Assembly (NCBI RefSeq): GCF_954871325.1
Contig: NC_088775.1
Location: forward strand, 51,065,561 to 51,129,560
From: Gordionus sp. m RMFG-2023
Lineage: Eukaryota; Nematomorpha; Gordioida; Chordodea; Parachordodidae
Length of the DNA stretch: 64,000 nucleotides
Direction of reading: 5' to 3'
This document shows, piece after piece, positions 22,837-34,850 of this stretch (its first letter is position 1; every line of letters starts with the position of its first letter). The notes under the pieces are model-generated. The model did no database searches. It saw nothing but the letters and a program-made list of their open reading frames with translations, and had not been told where the DNA came from. Position numbers and translations under genes: made by a program.

Positions 22837-25800
22837 CTACATTAGTTGATCTTTTTTTATTTGGTCCAAGTGTCTTTTTATAATTTTGTTCCCAGTATCT
22901 ATATCATACAACAAATTTCCGTTTTTGCGCATTATTGTACCTTTTTCCCAATTATTATCTTTAAAAGTTTTATACCATATGCTGTCTCCTATTTCTATAT
23001 CCCTATCTATTGATATCTTGCGATTTAGTATATGATCTCTTTCATCCCTCGGTTTTATCAACTCCCATTTTGTCCTAATCATTCTGGAGAACATTACTTC
23101 GCTTGGTATTTTGTTGGTCGTTGCGTTGGGTGTATTACGATAATTAAAAAGAAACTTTTCTAGAGCTATGTCTACGTCTATTTTATTATTATTATATTCC
23201 TTTTCATATTCATTTTCATTGATCTAATCATACGCTCACATTGGCCATTGGACTGTTGGTGGTGAGGTGCGGTGAGTAAGTGTTCGATTTCGTGATCTTC
23301 GCAAAATTTCTTAAATAATTTACTGGTAAAGTTAGTTCCATTATCACTGACTATTCTATTAGGTATACCAAATAAACTTATTATTTTCATCAATTCTTTA
23401 ATCGTTGATTCCGTAGTTGTGTTTCTCATTCTCCTAATAATAGGAAATTTGCTGAAGGCGTCAACACATACCATAAAATTATTATCTTTGAACTCTGCAA
23501 AGTCTATGTGTACGCGCTCGAATACTTTCGTTGCTGTTTCCCATGGGTTTTGAATATTATGAGGATTGTCTGCGTATTTATTGCAAGCATCGCAATTCTT
23601 TACCTCCTGATCTATTTCTGCATTTAAACCAGGCCACCACAGATACTCTCTCGCTAATGATTTTGTTTTTCCAGCACCGAGATGCCCATTATGCAACTCT
23701 TGCAAAATCTCTTTTCTCATACCTTTCGGTATTATGATCCTATTCTCTTTAAAAAGGCAACCTTTGATTAAACTCAATTCCAATATCATATTTTTATACG
23801 TTTTGTTCTTTATCTGCTCATGATTCCTTATATCGTTGATTACTTCCATTAGTTCTTGATCAATATTAGTTTCTTTAACTATTCTTTTAAAATTTATTGG
23901 TGTGTCCCAAAAATTGTCATCAATTATTTCGTCATCTAACTTTTGTACCATCTCTTCTGTATTCATTAGTGGTAATCTGGACAAACAGTCTGATACAATA
24001 TTTCGTTTCCCGGGTCTGTGAACTATCGTAAAGTCATGCGCTCCCATAGCCAAGTTCCATTTTTGGAGTCGCATTGATATGGAAGAATTGTCCTTGAGTC
24101 CCTTCGTAAATATATACACGAGTGGCTTGTGGTCGGTAATTATTACAAATCTTGTGCCTATTAAATACTCCTGGAATTTTTTAACCGCGTAAATTACCGA
24201 CAAAGCTTCTCTTTCGATATTGGTATAATTTAACTCTGATTTCAATAGTGCTCTTGACGCGAAAGCGATGGGTTTTTCTTTGCCATCACTCTCAATATGA
24301 AATAAGACTGCTCCTAAACCTTTCTTTGAAGCATCAGTTGCAATGCCCACTGGTAGATCCGGGTTATAAAAATTTAACGTAGGCGGAGTGCTTATGAGTT
24401 TTTTTAGGTAATCAAAGCTTTCTTGATGTGTACTATTCCATGACCACTTGTCTTTATTTACTATTTTGTATAAGGGATCGGCGATGTCAGCAAAATTGCA
24501 CAGAAATTTTCGATAATAGCTCGCCATCCCCAAAAAAGTTGCCAACTCTTCTTTTGTCTTAGGTTCCGGCATATTAGAAATAGCCTTTATTTTATCTGCG
24601 TTCGGATGGATTCCATTGTCGTCTATATTGTGACCTAGAAACCGTAGTTTTTTTTTCAAAAATATACTCTTTGTGAAGTTTGGTGTAAGCCCATACTTTG
24701 ATATTTTGTCAAATACCATTTTTATGTTGTTCACGTGAACTTCATCATCCTCCCCAGTAATCAATAAGTCATCAATATAAAACACGACGTCTTTCATGTT
24801 CCCGAAAATATTGTCCATGGTTTGTTGGAATATTGCTGACGAAGTTTTTAATCCAAACGGAAGTCTTGTAAACCTGAAATAGCCTTTATGAGTTGAAATA
24901 GTGAGAAAATCTCTTGATTCTTTGTGTATTGGAACTTGAAGAAATGCATTTTTAAAGTCGATCTTTGTAAATTTCTTGCCTTTCGATAACTTTGCCATAA
25001 GGTCATTGATGCGTGGAATTGGGTACTTGAAATCCTCTAACGCAGGATTAATAGTATTCTTGAAGTCAGCACATAGCCGAATTGAACCATCGCTCTTGAC
25101 AACAGGAGTGAGAGGACTGGCCCATCTTACCTCTTCAACAGGTTCGATTATTTTGTCGCTTATCCACTTCTGTAGTTCTTTTGTAACCAAGTCAATTCTT
25201 GAATAAGGTACACGCCTGGGAGGTATGATTTTCGGTGTAGCACCTTGTTTTAGATGTAGTTTGACATAATTGCGTAGTATTGGTTTCTTGCTAAGTTTTG
25301 ACTCGCATTGTTTGATCAGTTCTTGAATAGTATTGTCATAATCTTCTTCGACTAAGTTTACAAATCTATCTAGTATATTTCTAAAGACTGCTATCCAGGT
25401 CCTTCCTAACAGTGCAATCTTATCACTCTGGACTACATAAGCAGTTAAGATTTGACTTTTGTCTTCGAATTTTGCCTTGACTTTGGTAGTTCCTAAAACA
25501 TTTATTGTGTTTCCATCATAACCAGTTAATTTAATATCTGATTTATTTAAGATTTTTACTCCAATCTTTTTCGCGATATGAATTGGTAGAATACTATACC
25601 TTGGCCCGGTGTCGATCTGCATCAAAATAGGCATGTCGTTCAAATATACCGTGACCTTATAAACATCGTTAGCTGTGTAATTATTATCGGTATCTATATT
25701 GTTTATGTCTAAATTGTCTAAATTGTATAAATTATATTCTTTTCTTTCTAGTTTGTCATTATCATCTTCTTTTATCTCTTCTATATTTACAGTGTTTACT

Positions 25801-26843
25801 TTATTTGTATATCGTGATTGATTATTGTCGTTGTTATGATATTTACAATTGCATACTTGATTAGTTCCTCGATTTCCAATATTATGATTATCGTTATATC
25901 TTTGAATACATCTTGAATCGTTATAATGTCTGTTATATCTGTAATTATAATCATTATTAAATCTATTATTATTATAGTCATTTTTATTATAACTAGCTCT
26001 ATTATCAAATCTCGAAGAATTATTGTACGATCCTGGATAGTTTGCTCTGACGTTGTAATAATTCGCGTTATAATTCTGATATCTAGGGTTGTAATTATTT
26101 CCTTGGTAACTGGGGTTATAACTATTTCCTTGATAAATATTTCTTTGAAAGTCATGGCCTCTTGCTGTCCATCGTTGTCTGTTATCGTTATTCGATCGTG
26201 GATTATGTCTATGGTCGTATCTGACCACCTGTTTGTTTTCTTCAACTTTTATGCCTCTTTGTCTTTCCAAATGTTTTACGCTTGTTTCTTCTTCAGTCTT
26301 TTCACTTAAAGAAATGTTTTTAACTTTAGCTATTATATTTTCTTTTAATTCTGTCTCCTCAAAATCATCTCTTAAACTAAAGACTTCTGCTAACGTAATA
26401 TTCTCTTTCAACGTAATTTTTTGCCTGATACTTCTGCTATTTGATGAAATTTTTACTTTTTCAATGACTCTACTATCGGTTAACGAACATTCATTTTGTA
26501 AAATGCATAATCTACTTACCCAATTGATGTAACTTTCATTTTTACCTTGTACAGCTGCATTGAATAATAACAATTTCGAACTTGTAGATTTCCTCAGGTG
26601 TAATAACCTAAATTTTTCAATCAATATCGATGGATTGATGAAATCGGTAGGTGAACATATTGATTTGAGCTTGATGTATTCTTCGTCTGGTAGTCTTCTT
26701 GTGAAGGATCCTGCTTTTTCGATATCAGAGATCTGAGCATCGTTGAATATGTCTTCGAAACGACTTAGAAAAACATCGCCATTACCTGTGTATGTTGGAA
26801 ATTCAATATTAATATTAACGTTATTATTTGAGGTCTGTTTCAT
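22837..26843 (-). CDS. gypsy Gag-Pol coding region
   Basis: Gag and Pol lie in one long reading frame, starting at 26843. Gag is followed by an unusually Asn/Arg/Tyr-rich region (around residues 210-350) in place of a classical zinc knuckle. Then come protease (MQIDTGPRYSILP), reverse transcriptase (LCADFKN, FTRLPFGLK, VFYIDDLLITG), RNase H (IATDASKKGLGAVL, IEREALSVIYA), and integrase with a HHCC zinc-binding region (HNGHLGAGKT, CDACNKY) and DDE core (HIDFAEF, VSDNGTNF, NGQCERM). The C-terminal integrase region is at the left end. Domain order is Ty3/gypsy. Treated as a fossil copy, about one break seen. Confidence 0.9.
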
Positions 26844-26972
26844 AATTATAATTTACAATATCCTTGAATTTTTCTATTTTATAGTATTGGATTTTATAAA
26901 AATTTTAAGAAGTTAATTTATATTTAATATTTTAGAAAATTTTAATTTAGGATGCTGCCACCGCTGCCACCA

Positions 26973-27433
26973 TGAAAAGATTGCAGAAATCAAAGGCAGA
27001 AATCAAATGTTATAAACGTATATTACGTCAATTTATTGATATTTAAATTTAAAAAATATAATGATCACATAATTCAAAATAGTTTCCTATATATATTGAC
27101 AATTTAATTTAATGTAGTTTATAATAAATTGATCTTTTTTTTAAAGTTAAAATAAAAAATTGAACATTAGTTTATTAAGTAAATTGATTTATAAAATATA
27201 AAATTTAATATTAGTTTATAAACAAATTGATTTTTAAAATATAAAAGTTGTTTTTAACAAAAAGAAAGAAACAATTCTTATTACATTTGAAATATATTAA
27301 GTTACGCCATAAATAGCTTAAGGATGTAAAAAAAAACAATTTTTTAAAGTTAAGATAAAATACATGAGTGTCACTGTTTAACATAACAATTTTTTAAAGT
27401 TAAGATAAAATACATGAGTGTCACTGTTTAACA
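26973..27433 (-). repeat. 5' LTR of the gypsy element
   Basis: 461 bp, near-identical to 21999-22454; most differences are homopolymer length. The primer-binding site TGGTGGCAGCGGTGGCAGC begins immediately inside it at 26972 on the minus strand. Confidence 0.9.
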
Positions 27434-28046
27434 AATAATAATGTACCTGACACCTGGTTAGATTTAAGAGATGGGAAAAAAAATTTCTTAATGTTTGGTA
27501 AGTATATCCTTGGAAGATAACGCAATGTCTATATAACATGTCCTATTCCTGAGGTATTCAACTTCTCTGTAATTGTAATCTCACTTCCTGAAAGTCTCTT
27601 GTCCTAAAGAGCTTGTTGTCTTCGTCTGATTTATTCCTTCTTTTATCCTCAATCATTTGTCATTCTAAGTCAAAAAGTATCCCCATAGATCCTTGTCTGT
27701 ATTAAGCAAGCGTTGCTCGGAATCCAAGTTATTCACTATTATCATTATTATATTGAGCCTGGAGATCGTTATCATTATTAATATTCATGGTTTTAAGATT
27801 ATCATTGACTTCGTCAAAAATCGTTTATCCAGTAGGGAAAGGAAAAAGGGTGTTATAAAGGGGAGGGGGAAATTTAAAAAAAAATAAATATAAAATAATA
27901 AAATAATAATTATACTTATCTCATCTCTCTTTTTTTTTAAACCATAATTCCTATTGCGCCAAAACATAAGTTGTCATTAGACTGGGGATAAGAGATTGGA
28001 AATAAGGCAGTGCGAGAAATAGTCTGATACTTCCACGATTCCTGCT

Positions 28047-29566
28047 CTAGTTTAAACCATATTTAAGCATGTATTGTAGATGTTCCTTTAAATGTTTCTT
28101 GTTTTTGCTGTGTGCAAGAAAATCTATAAACGTAAAATTGATCAAGTCCATGTCCTTCAGACATTTTGCCAGCCAATAGTATTTGGGGATTCTTCGCCTT
28201 TCATAATCCGGGGTCCACTCCATGGGCGAAAATATCATATTCTCTCGTGAATGTCTTAAGCAGTGGCCTAGTAATTCTAATCTCCTCAAAGGAATGAGTC
28301 GTTTGATAGGTAGGATGTTACACCTGTTCCAGAGAGTTGTGTTTGGGGTGTTGTATGGATAGTAAGTTTTAGTGATTCTTCTTAAGCACTTGTTTATGAA
28401 GGTCTGGGATGTGTTGATGTTGCTTTTAGTGTCCTGCCATGTTTCCAACCCGTATGTTAATATGGGTAGAATTAGGGATTTAAAGAGTCTTATTTTTAGG
28501 TTCGTAGATATCTGGTTGGACGACCATAATTTAGTTAGCTGATGATATCGGGATCTGGCCTTGTTGGTCCTCGACTTAGTATCCAAAATGGTGGTGCCTA
28601 ATGACATTATTCTGGTTCCTAGATACTTAAAATCCGAGACCGTATCTACCACATTATCCTCAAAGTTAAAGGGGTCGCTGTTATATAGAAGGATATTGGA
28701 TACAATTAACTTTGTCTTTGAGTAGTTGACTTTCAGTCCGTATCCAAAGCAATTTTTGACAAACAATGACAGCAAGTTTCTTAATTTGTACTCAGAGTTA
28801 GCTAATATGCATACATCATCGGCATAGCAAGAAAATTTAGAGAGTTGTGTAAGTTATTATCATATTGTTGATTCAGATATCGAGGGTTAAGAGCATGTTC
28901 TTGTTTGAAGGATTTATTCAGAATATCGTTCATTATTACATTAAATAGCATAGGTGATAAAATGCATCCTTGTTTCAGTCCTCTGTTGGCCTTAAATGGT
29001 TGTGATTTTAAGTTCAGATGTTGTGGTATCACGTTATGATTATCGTATATTATTTTTATAAGCGAAATCAGATGTTTATCTATTCCTATGTCCTCCAGTA
29101 AGGGCCAGATCTTATGCTGTATGATAGAGTCAAAGGCTTGACTTAGATCATTCATTAGAGCAAATATTGGGGACTTATGCATTCTAGCTTTCTCCAGAAT
29201 AACCTTAAGCGCCATGGTTAGTTCCGTCGTGTTCCTGCCCTTCCTATATGATGTGATGGCGTTTGAGAGGTTTCTATCGATGATTGGTTTAATCCTGACG
29301 GCTATAATATACGTGAACTTTTTTAGGGGAACTGGGATCAGTGCAATTCCTCTGTAGTCCTTCAGGATAGTCGGGTTCTTATTTTTAGGGAAATTAAGTA
29401 TTATCGAGGTCATCCATTCCTCTGGGAAATTGCCAGTATTCCATATCTCAGCAGTAGACTAGCACTTAAATCAGCATCTATCTTCCAAAGTTCCGCAAAA
29501 ATCCCATCGATTCCGGCTGCTTCATGGGTTTTTAGTCTTTTAATGACATTGATTATATCTATTCTG
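28047..29566 (-). pseudogene. LINE reverse transcriptase, truncated and frameshifted
   Basis: From the right: LKTHEAAGIDGIFAELWK, YRGIALIPVPLKKF, GRNTTEL, DLSQAFDSI, NRGLKQGCILSPMLFN, the catalytic CYADDVCIL box, GLKVNYSKTK and a long C-terminal region with DFKYLGTRI, LILPILTYGLETW and FINKCLRRI. This is the standard order of non-LTR reverse transcriptase motifs and thumb/C-terminal region. The endonuclease domain is missing through 5' truncation. Frameshifts lie near 29420 and just before the YADD box (about 28815-28850), so no enzyme can be made. It ends at 28047, followed by about 600 bases of 3' untranslated sequence before the gypsy insertion. Confidence 0.85.
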
Positions 29567-29754
29567 TTTTATTTATTTATTTATATAAAAATAAATATAT
29601 GACGTATTTTGGCGTACTTGTTAATTTATGAAAAACATGAAAAAAATAGTGCACGCTTACCGTGCATTATCATTAGCCTATAAAGTCGCAATTATTTATA
29701 TGAAAGGTTTTTATATGAAAGGTTTTTATATGAAAGTTATCATATTAATTTGCA

Positions 29755-30490
29755 TTAAAACATATTTATTTTTCATAAAAATTTGAGTTTAATAAATTTT
29801 TATTTGTTTTTAACAACAAATTGATTTCAAAATTTTTATCTAAGAGACGCGCTCGTTTCTCTCCAAAAATGAGCTTCCTTAGACTGAATAAACGCTCTAC
29901 GGGACGATGTAAGGATAACAATATATTTAATAAAAAGTATATTTAAATTTGGGAAATCATCTATAAGATAATGTGTTATTATCGGATTTTATAAAATTTT
30001 CTATAAGTTTTTTATCAACAATATTTTGTCGCTTTAGGTCAAAAAATCCAATTACACCAAATGATATTGGTTTCGAACATGATTCATTTGTGTGAGATTC
30101 ACCTTGAGGTATTAGAATATTTAATAAACTTAAAATTTCCTTCTTTTTTGCTCTATTCCTTTTTTGCCTTATCCAAGGGCATTCAATTTTAACTAATGGA
30201 TGAAGAATTGGAACAATAATGGTATCATTTATCAATATCAAAAAGATCAATAAACCTATATATTATAAATTCATAAATAATTATTTAATTTAAGTTACCT
30301 TTTTTTAATACTAGCATATATAGCATCCTAAGGTAGACAATATTTTAATCCTTGCACATCTTCCAGACATATAAGTATCTGAGTTATTGATGGGGTATAA
30401 TAACCCAGATACATGTATTTTTCACTTTCGAGTATATTAATAGCTTTAGTCACTGGTTGCATAATCTAATTTTTAAATTGCAAATTTTTT
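29755..30490 (-). pseudogene. hAT transposase C-terminal half, decayed
   Basis: The minus strand keeps segments of a hAT transposase closely related to the remnant at 11151-11518: NILESEKYMYLGYYTPSI (about 30400-30470), ILHPLVKIECPW, NESCSKP, GFFDLKRQNIVDKKLIENF, and a decayed dimerisation core (29830-29910) with the same KRARL-type end. It extends further N-terminally than the 11151 copy. Several frame breaks and at least one deletion separate the pieces. No intact termini were found. Confidence 0.65.
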
Positions 30491-30626
30491 ATAAGGTATT
30501 AATTTAAATTTACACTACATTTAATTATCACATAAAAAATCAAATTCTTAGGCATTTCATTTAAAAAGTGATAATATTTTAGCAAGAGATTTATAAAAGG
30601 AACATCATCTTGTTATAACGTGCCAG

Positions 30627-31895
30627 GGTTGCCAGATGTCACGATTTAGCCGTGATTCTCACGATTTTATGCCTAATTTTTTATTTGATCATGTTTTCTC
30701 ACACTTAACGCTTTTCTCACGTTTTTTAAGTAAATTAAAATAATCACACTTAGTCTCACACTTTTTATTACAATATTTTTAAAAAAAATATTAAACTTTA
30801 AATTAATTTTATTTTAAAAAGTTGTAGTATTTGTTAATAGTCAAGCTAACCAATCATATTCATTGATCAATATTTAATTTCCCATGAACATATAAACAGG
30901 TATGGAGTTGATTATCCACAAATTCAATTTAAAGATAGTTTATCAAGTAAAATGAATTTAAATAACTATATATTTCTTTTATGGTTATAATTAGCAATGT
31001 AAATAGTCCAGAAAACTAATATTATTCATTGATCAAATTTCCCATGAACATAAATTTATAAACAGATATTGAGTACCCACAACGCAAATTTAATTTAAAG
31101 AAAGTTTATCAAGTAAAATGAATTTAAATAATTTCTTTTATGGATTTTATAAATCTTGGCATTGAAGCTCGTAAAATTTTAAATGAAATAAATTAATTGT
31201 ACATAAACTCTCAAATTATAATTAACCTAATTTAACTTAGACAGTTGCTAAAGCTAATTAACAATCATAAGAAATATCTAAAAACATTAATTGCTAGAGA
31301 GTTGATTAATTAGATTCAGAATCATTTTTATAAAATAATTAAGTAAAATTAGGTTATAATAAAGGCAATATATATTCAGTTGATCAGATTATAAACTTAA
31401 ACATATTTTTAAAAAATGCTAATTTATGATTTGATTTATTCTGTATCTTCCAAATTAAAAATATATAAGGAAGCTCATCCTCAAGTATAATTCTCAAGAT
31501 GGAAAATTGAAACATAAACAAAGAAAAAAGAGGAAAATATATTAAGGTAAGTTATAATAAAAGTTGGGAACAAAAATATGAATGGTTAAAACAGCATTCA
31601 GGGTCGACTGTAGAATGTAATATATGTGTATCACGCTTTTCAATAAGTGGAGAGTATGATATAATCAAACATATGAAAACTAACATATATCAGCTGGCAA
31701 ATGAACAATCTAGAACCAATACTTATATACCTTTATACGCAACCAAATATTCTAAGAATGAAACCTTGTCTGTTATTGCTGTAACAACCTATATATCATT
31801 CCATAAAGCAATAGCTATATGCCGGCTAATTGTTCAAGCAAGCTATTTTACACCGTTTTTCCTGATTCAATACTATATTACTAATAATTGATCTG
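30627..31895 (+). mobile_element. hAT-like element, left part with zinc-finger N-terminus
   Basis: Starts with CAGGGTTGCCAGATG, a typical hAT terminal sequence. The plus strand at about 31510-31890 encodes YNKSWEQKYEWLKQH followed by a CNIC..H zinc finger, as at the N-terminus of a class of BED-like hAT proteins, and ends at a stop after 31888. The remaining transposase is absent; P-element sequence follows directly. I infer that the right side was lost or displaced. Confidence 0.5.
30835..31145 (+). repeat. Tandem duplication of about 150 bp
   Basis: Two diverged copies (30835-30990 and 31005-31145) share TTCATTGATCAA, TTTCCCATGAACATA, AGTTTATCAAGTAAAATG and AATTTAAATAA. They lie in the non-coding part of the hAT-like element. 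Confidence 0.65.
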
Positions 31896-31899
31896 ATAT

Positions 31900-34640
31900 T
31901 TATATTGATTTTTATATACTATCTATCTTTGTATCAATGTCATAAATATATCTTATTTGGAAAAATGGTTACAGGCTATAAATAGGAAAAATTTTATGCC
32001 TAATAAATATAGTATTATTTGTGGAAGGCATTTTAAAAATACTTGTTTCATTCATACTTTATCCGGAAAGATTTTATTGAAGGAAGATTAAATTCCATCG
32101 ATATTTAGTATATCTAAGCCACTTCATGATGTATGTTAACAATATCATTACATAGTTAAAACAATATTTTAAAATATATACTTTTTAGATAACTAATGTT
32201 TATTCAAATAACATACAAACACCATTAAAAAGTCATATATTATATGAAAATGATCCAATTATACACATAACAAATGATCATAATTATTCCGCAACATATG
32301 AAACATTAAAAAGAAAAATTATTTACCAAGAGGCTATAATTAAACGCTTAAAAAAAGGGCACATGCTTATTATAGGAGCTCAAAAATAGAAAAAAATAAA
32401 ATAATCAATTTACAAACAATAATCACTTCACTAAAAGATGAAAATTTGTTATCAGATGATGTCGAAAATATTATAGACAGGCACTTTACAGGGACATCTT
32501 CAATATTCCTTAAAACACATACACAGTGGAGGCATCTCAAACCCACAAAAAAGTATATACAAGTGAATTCCGTCAATTTGCATTGACTATGCATTTTTAT
32601 TCACCTAAGGCTTACAGATATCTCAAATCACACTTTTGTATGCCTTCGGAATCCACATTAAGGGCATGGAGTCGCAAGATTGAAATCATGCCAGGTTTAT
32701 TATAATAATTTTTAAAAATTAAATTAAATAAAAGTTTCCTTTCTATTTCATTTACCCAAATTAAAAGCTACCAAAAAAAATCAGAAAAGCAGTTGTATTG
32801 TGTACTTAGCTTTGATGAAATGCATATTAAAACTCAAATAGATTATGACCCCCACAAAGCAGAATATCATGGTTATGTTGATTTAGGTGATGGGACAAAA
32901 TCAACAAAAGAAGAGAAATCTTGTCCAGAAGCAACAAAGGCACTGTTTCTTATGGCTACCTGTCTTAATAGCAGCTGGAAAATGCCAATAGCCTATTTTC
33001 TAGTTTCACAAATGAATTCAGATATCCTAGCTAATTTAGTGAGAGTTGCATTGTTCAATCTAAATGAAACAGGAGTTATCTGTAAGGCCATAGTATGTGA
33101 TGGTTGTGCTGTTAATAAAAAAATGAGCAAACTGCTTGGTGTTAGTATGGATCCTGATAATATCATTCCATATATTGAGCTGGAATTTTATGGATCTGAA
33201 AAAAATATATATGTTACTAGATGTTTGTCATATGCTCAAATTACTTAGAAATCTATTAGCGGAGTAGGAAATTTTAATAAATGAATCAAATGGAGAGGGA
33301 GCTAGCTATATTAAATTTGATTAAATATTTATTTTATAATTTATAGTTAATAGATTGGAAGCATATACAAAATTTACATAAATTGCAGGAGTGTGAAGGT
33401 TTACGTGCTGCAAATAAATTGCGCAAAGCACATATTGCTTTCCACAAACAAAAAATGAAAGATAATAAATATATAATTATTAAATATTTTTTAAAGGTAA
33501 AACTTGCTGTTCAAGTTTTTAGTGCATCTGTTGCAAATAGCCTTCTTTTTGCCCAGCATCAGGAGATTCCTGGACTTGAAAATTGTGATGGTACAATTAA
33601 TTTTATATTGATGATAGATCAGTAAAATAAAAATAATGATATAAATTTATGAATAACTTATAGAATGTTTGATTATCTTAATACAAGAAATTGTCTTGGT
33701 AAAGGATATAAAGCCCCTTTATATAATAATACAATTGCAGAATATGAAAATCATTTTGACGAGTGCATTACAACTTTAAAATCACTCAAGTTAACAAATG
33801 GAACTTATGTCTATAAGTCTAATAAAAAAAACATGTGTAGAAGGGTTAATTCTTTCTATGAAAAGCATCCTGGAAATGGGGAAACCCCAAAAATGAAGTA
33901 TTATATTTAATTTATAACAAGAGTTATTCATAAAACTATAATATAACAATTTTTTAAGGTTCTTTTTAACATATAAAACCTCTCAAGACCACCTAGAATT
34001 ATATTTTTGTAGTATTCGTAGCAGAGGTGGATTTAATGATAATCCATCAGCATATCAGGTTCGATCTGCTGTTCGCATTTCATTAATGGCGAAATTGGAT
34101 GCTACAATTACAGGAAATTGCATTTTCTTAGATAATACTCAATTAATATGTTCAAATTTTCAAAATAATCATGACGATGATTTTAATTCTATCAAAACTA
34201 TTTCAAATCCAATAATACCCCAGGCATTATCTTATTATTTTAGCCAAAAAAATCCTCATATCCCGAAATTATCATTATATTTAGATAATGTAACAACTTA
34301 TATTTCGGGATATATAGTACAACAACTTAGTAAAGAAAAAAAGGTACGATGTGATGTTTGCATTAATGCAATGGTCAGTGATTCATATATTGATAATAAT
34401 ATAAATAATATGCTCATAAATTTTAAAAATAATGGGGGGTTAGTGATTCCTTCTTCTTGTATGTCTATATTATGCTGAATTTGTAAAAGTTCATTTAGAA
34501 CTTATCAAAATGATATTAAACGTAAAAATATTTTTAAAAAAATGGAAGTGTTGGTTTTTTCCACAATAATTGGCACAAATATTTTTATTGATCTTACTGA
34601 ACATATTAATGAACATGAGATTGGTTACAGCCATTTTCAA
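31900..34640 (+). mobile_element. P-element superfamily transposon, decayed
   Basis: Encodes remains of a P-element/THAP9-type transposase spread over several exon-like blocks on the plus strand (see the gene entry). Terminal inverted repeats and target duplication were not identified, so the limits are those of the recognisable coding blocks. Multiple breaks make it inactive. Confidence 0.7.
31975..34478 (+). pseudogene. THAP9/P-element-type transposase, broken
   Basis: Blocks in order: THAP DNA-binding end (NKYSIICGRHFKNTCF, then IPSIFSISK, about 31995-32115); coiled-coil region (about 32290-32400); the HFYSPKAYRYLKSHF segment near 32600; the RNase H-like catalytic start LYCVLSFDEMHIKTQIDYD and GVICKAIVCDGCAVNKK (32785-33248); LRAANKLRKAHIAFHKQKMK (33383-33500); LNTRNCLGKGYKAPL (33670-33720); and the C-terminal TSQDHLELYFCSIRSRGGFNDNP plus YISGYIVQQL (33975-34480). 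The exons look joined by short introns as in animal P elements. Frame changes in the 32400-32680 region and stops elsewhere disable it. The product would be a GTP-dependent DNA transposase. Confidence 0.75.
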
Positions 34641-34674
34641 ATTCTTGTAAAATTAATTGTTCAAAGGTAATCAT

Positions 34675-34850
34675 TAGTGTTGTTAAATTGCTTGGTTGGG
34701 TCGAATTAGCATGATTTTTGGTTAGGTTTTGGGTCAGGTTTTTGGTCGAAAAAATGAACCAAAACCAAAGCAACCAAATTGGTCGACCAAATTCATAGAC
34801 CCGAGCACAGACGCGAGCACCAAACCAAATCAACTTATAATAATTTATTG
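34675..34850 (+). mobile_element. Left-end fragment of a TAGTGTTGTTAA element
   Basis: Begins TAGTGTTGTTAAATTGC and continues with GGTTGGGTCGAATTAGC and repeated TTTGGTCG/CGACCAAA motifs that are partly self-complementary. This resembles the outer arm design of the foldback element at 57545. No matching right end was found. Confidence 0.4.

Larger units (their letters stand above)
21999..27433 (-). mobile_element. Ty3/gypsy LTR retrotransposon, nearly whole and young
   Basis: A 5435-bp element on the minus strand with two LTRs of 456 and 461 bp that differ only at a handful of positions, a primer-binding site directly inside the right LTR (starting TGGTGGCAGC), a Gag-Pol coding region, and a perfect 5-bp target duplication aataa at both edges. 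LTRs begin TGTTAAACAGTG and end CTTTTCA on the coding strand. It sits in the 3' untranslated region of the LINE and is the newest layer of the MULE/LINE/gypsy stack. It looks close to whole, with about one break in the coding region. High LTR identity means a recent insertion. Confidence 0.92.
21764..29566 (-). mobile_element. LINE (non-LTR retrotransposon), 5'-truncated, split by gypsy
   Basis: Minus-strand LINE with its 3' tail at the left: repeated AATG units (CATTCATTCATTCATT on the plus strand) right at 21764, the kind of short tandem tail used by RTE-like LINEs. A 12-bp target duplication, TTTTATTTATTT, flanks it (21752-21763 and 29567-29578). The 5' end is truncated within the reverse transcriptase at 29566. 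A gypsy element occupies 21999-27433 inside the 3' untranslated region. Without it the LINE is about 2.36 kb. Clade is uncertain (RTE/CR1-like). Confidence 0.8.
17520..29678 (-). mobile_element. MULE-like transposon, ZSWIM3-related, split by nested LINE and gypsy
   Basis: Ends are CTAATGATAATGCACGG (from 17521) and its inverse (to 29676). Long inverted repeats continue inward: 17521-17690 pairs with 29567-29676 plus 21680-21763. The right repeat is therefore interrupted by 7.8 kb, which is exactly the LINE at 21764-29566. TATAAAGT on both outer sides (17511-17518, 29679-29686) may be the 8-9 bp target duplication typical of MULEs. Inside, the minus strand carries remnants of a gene with a ZSWIM3/FAR1-like N-terminus. 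The left half holds an inverted duplicate of the same 5' region. The element is decayed. Confidence 0.7.

Noticed and set aside
23531-26532. Plus-strand ORFs opposite the gypsy coding region
   Set aside because: They are antisense shadows of Gag-Pol; none has recognisable similarity.
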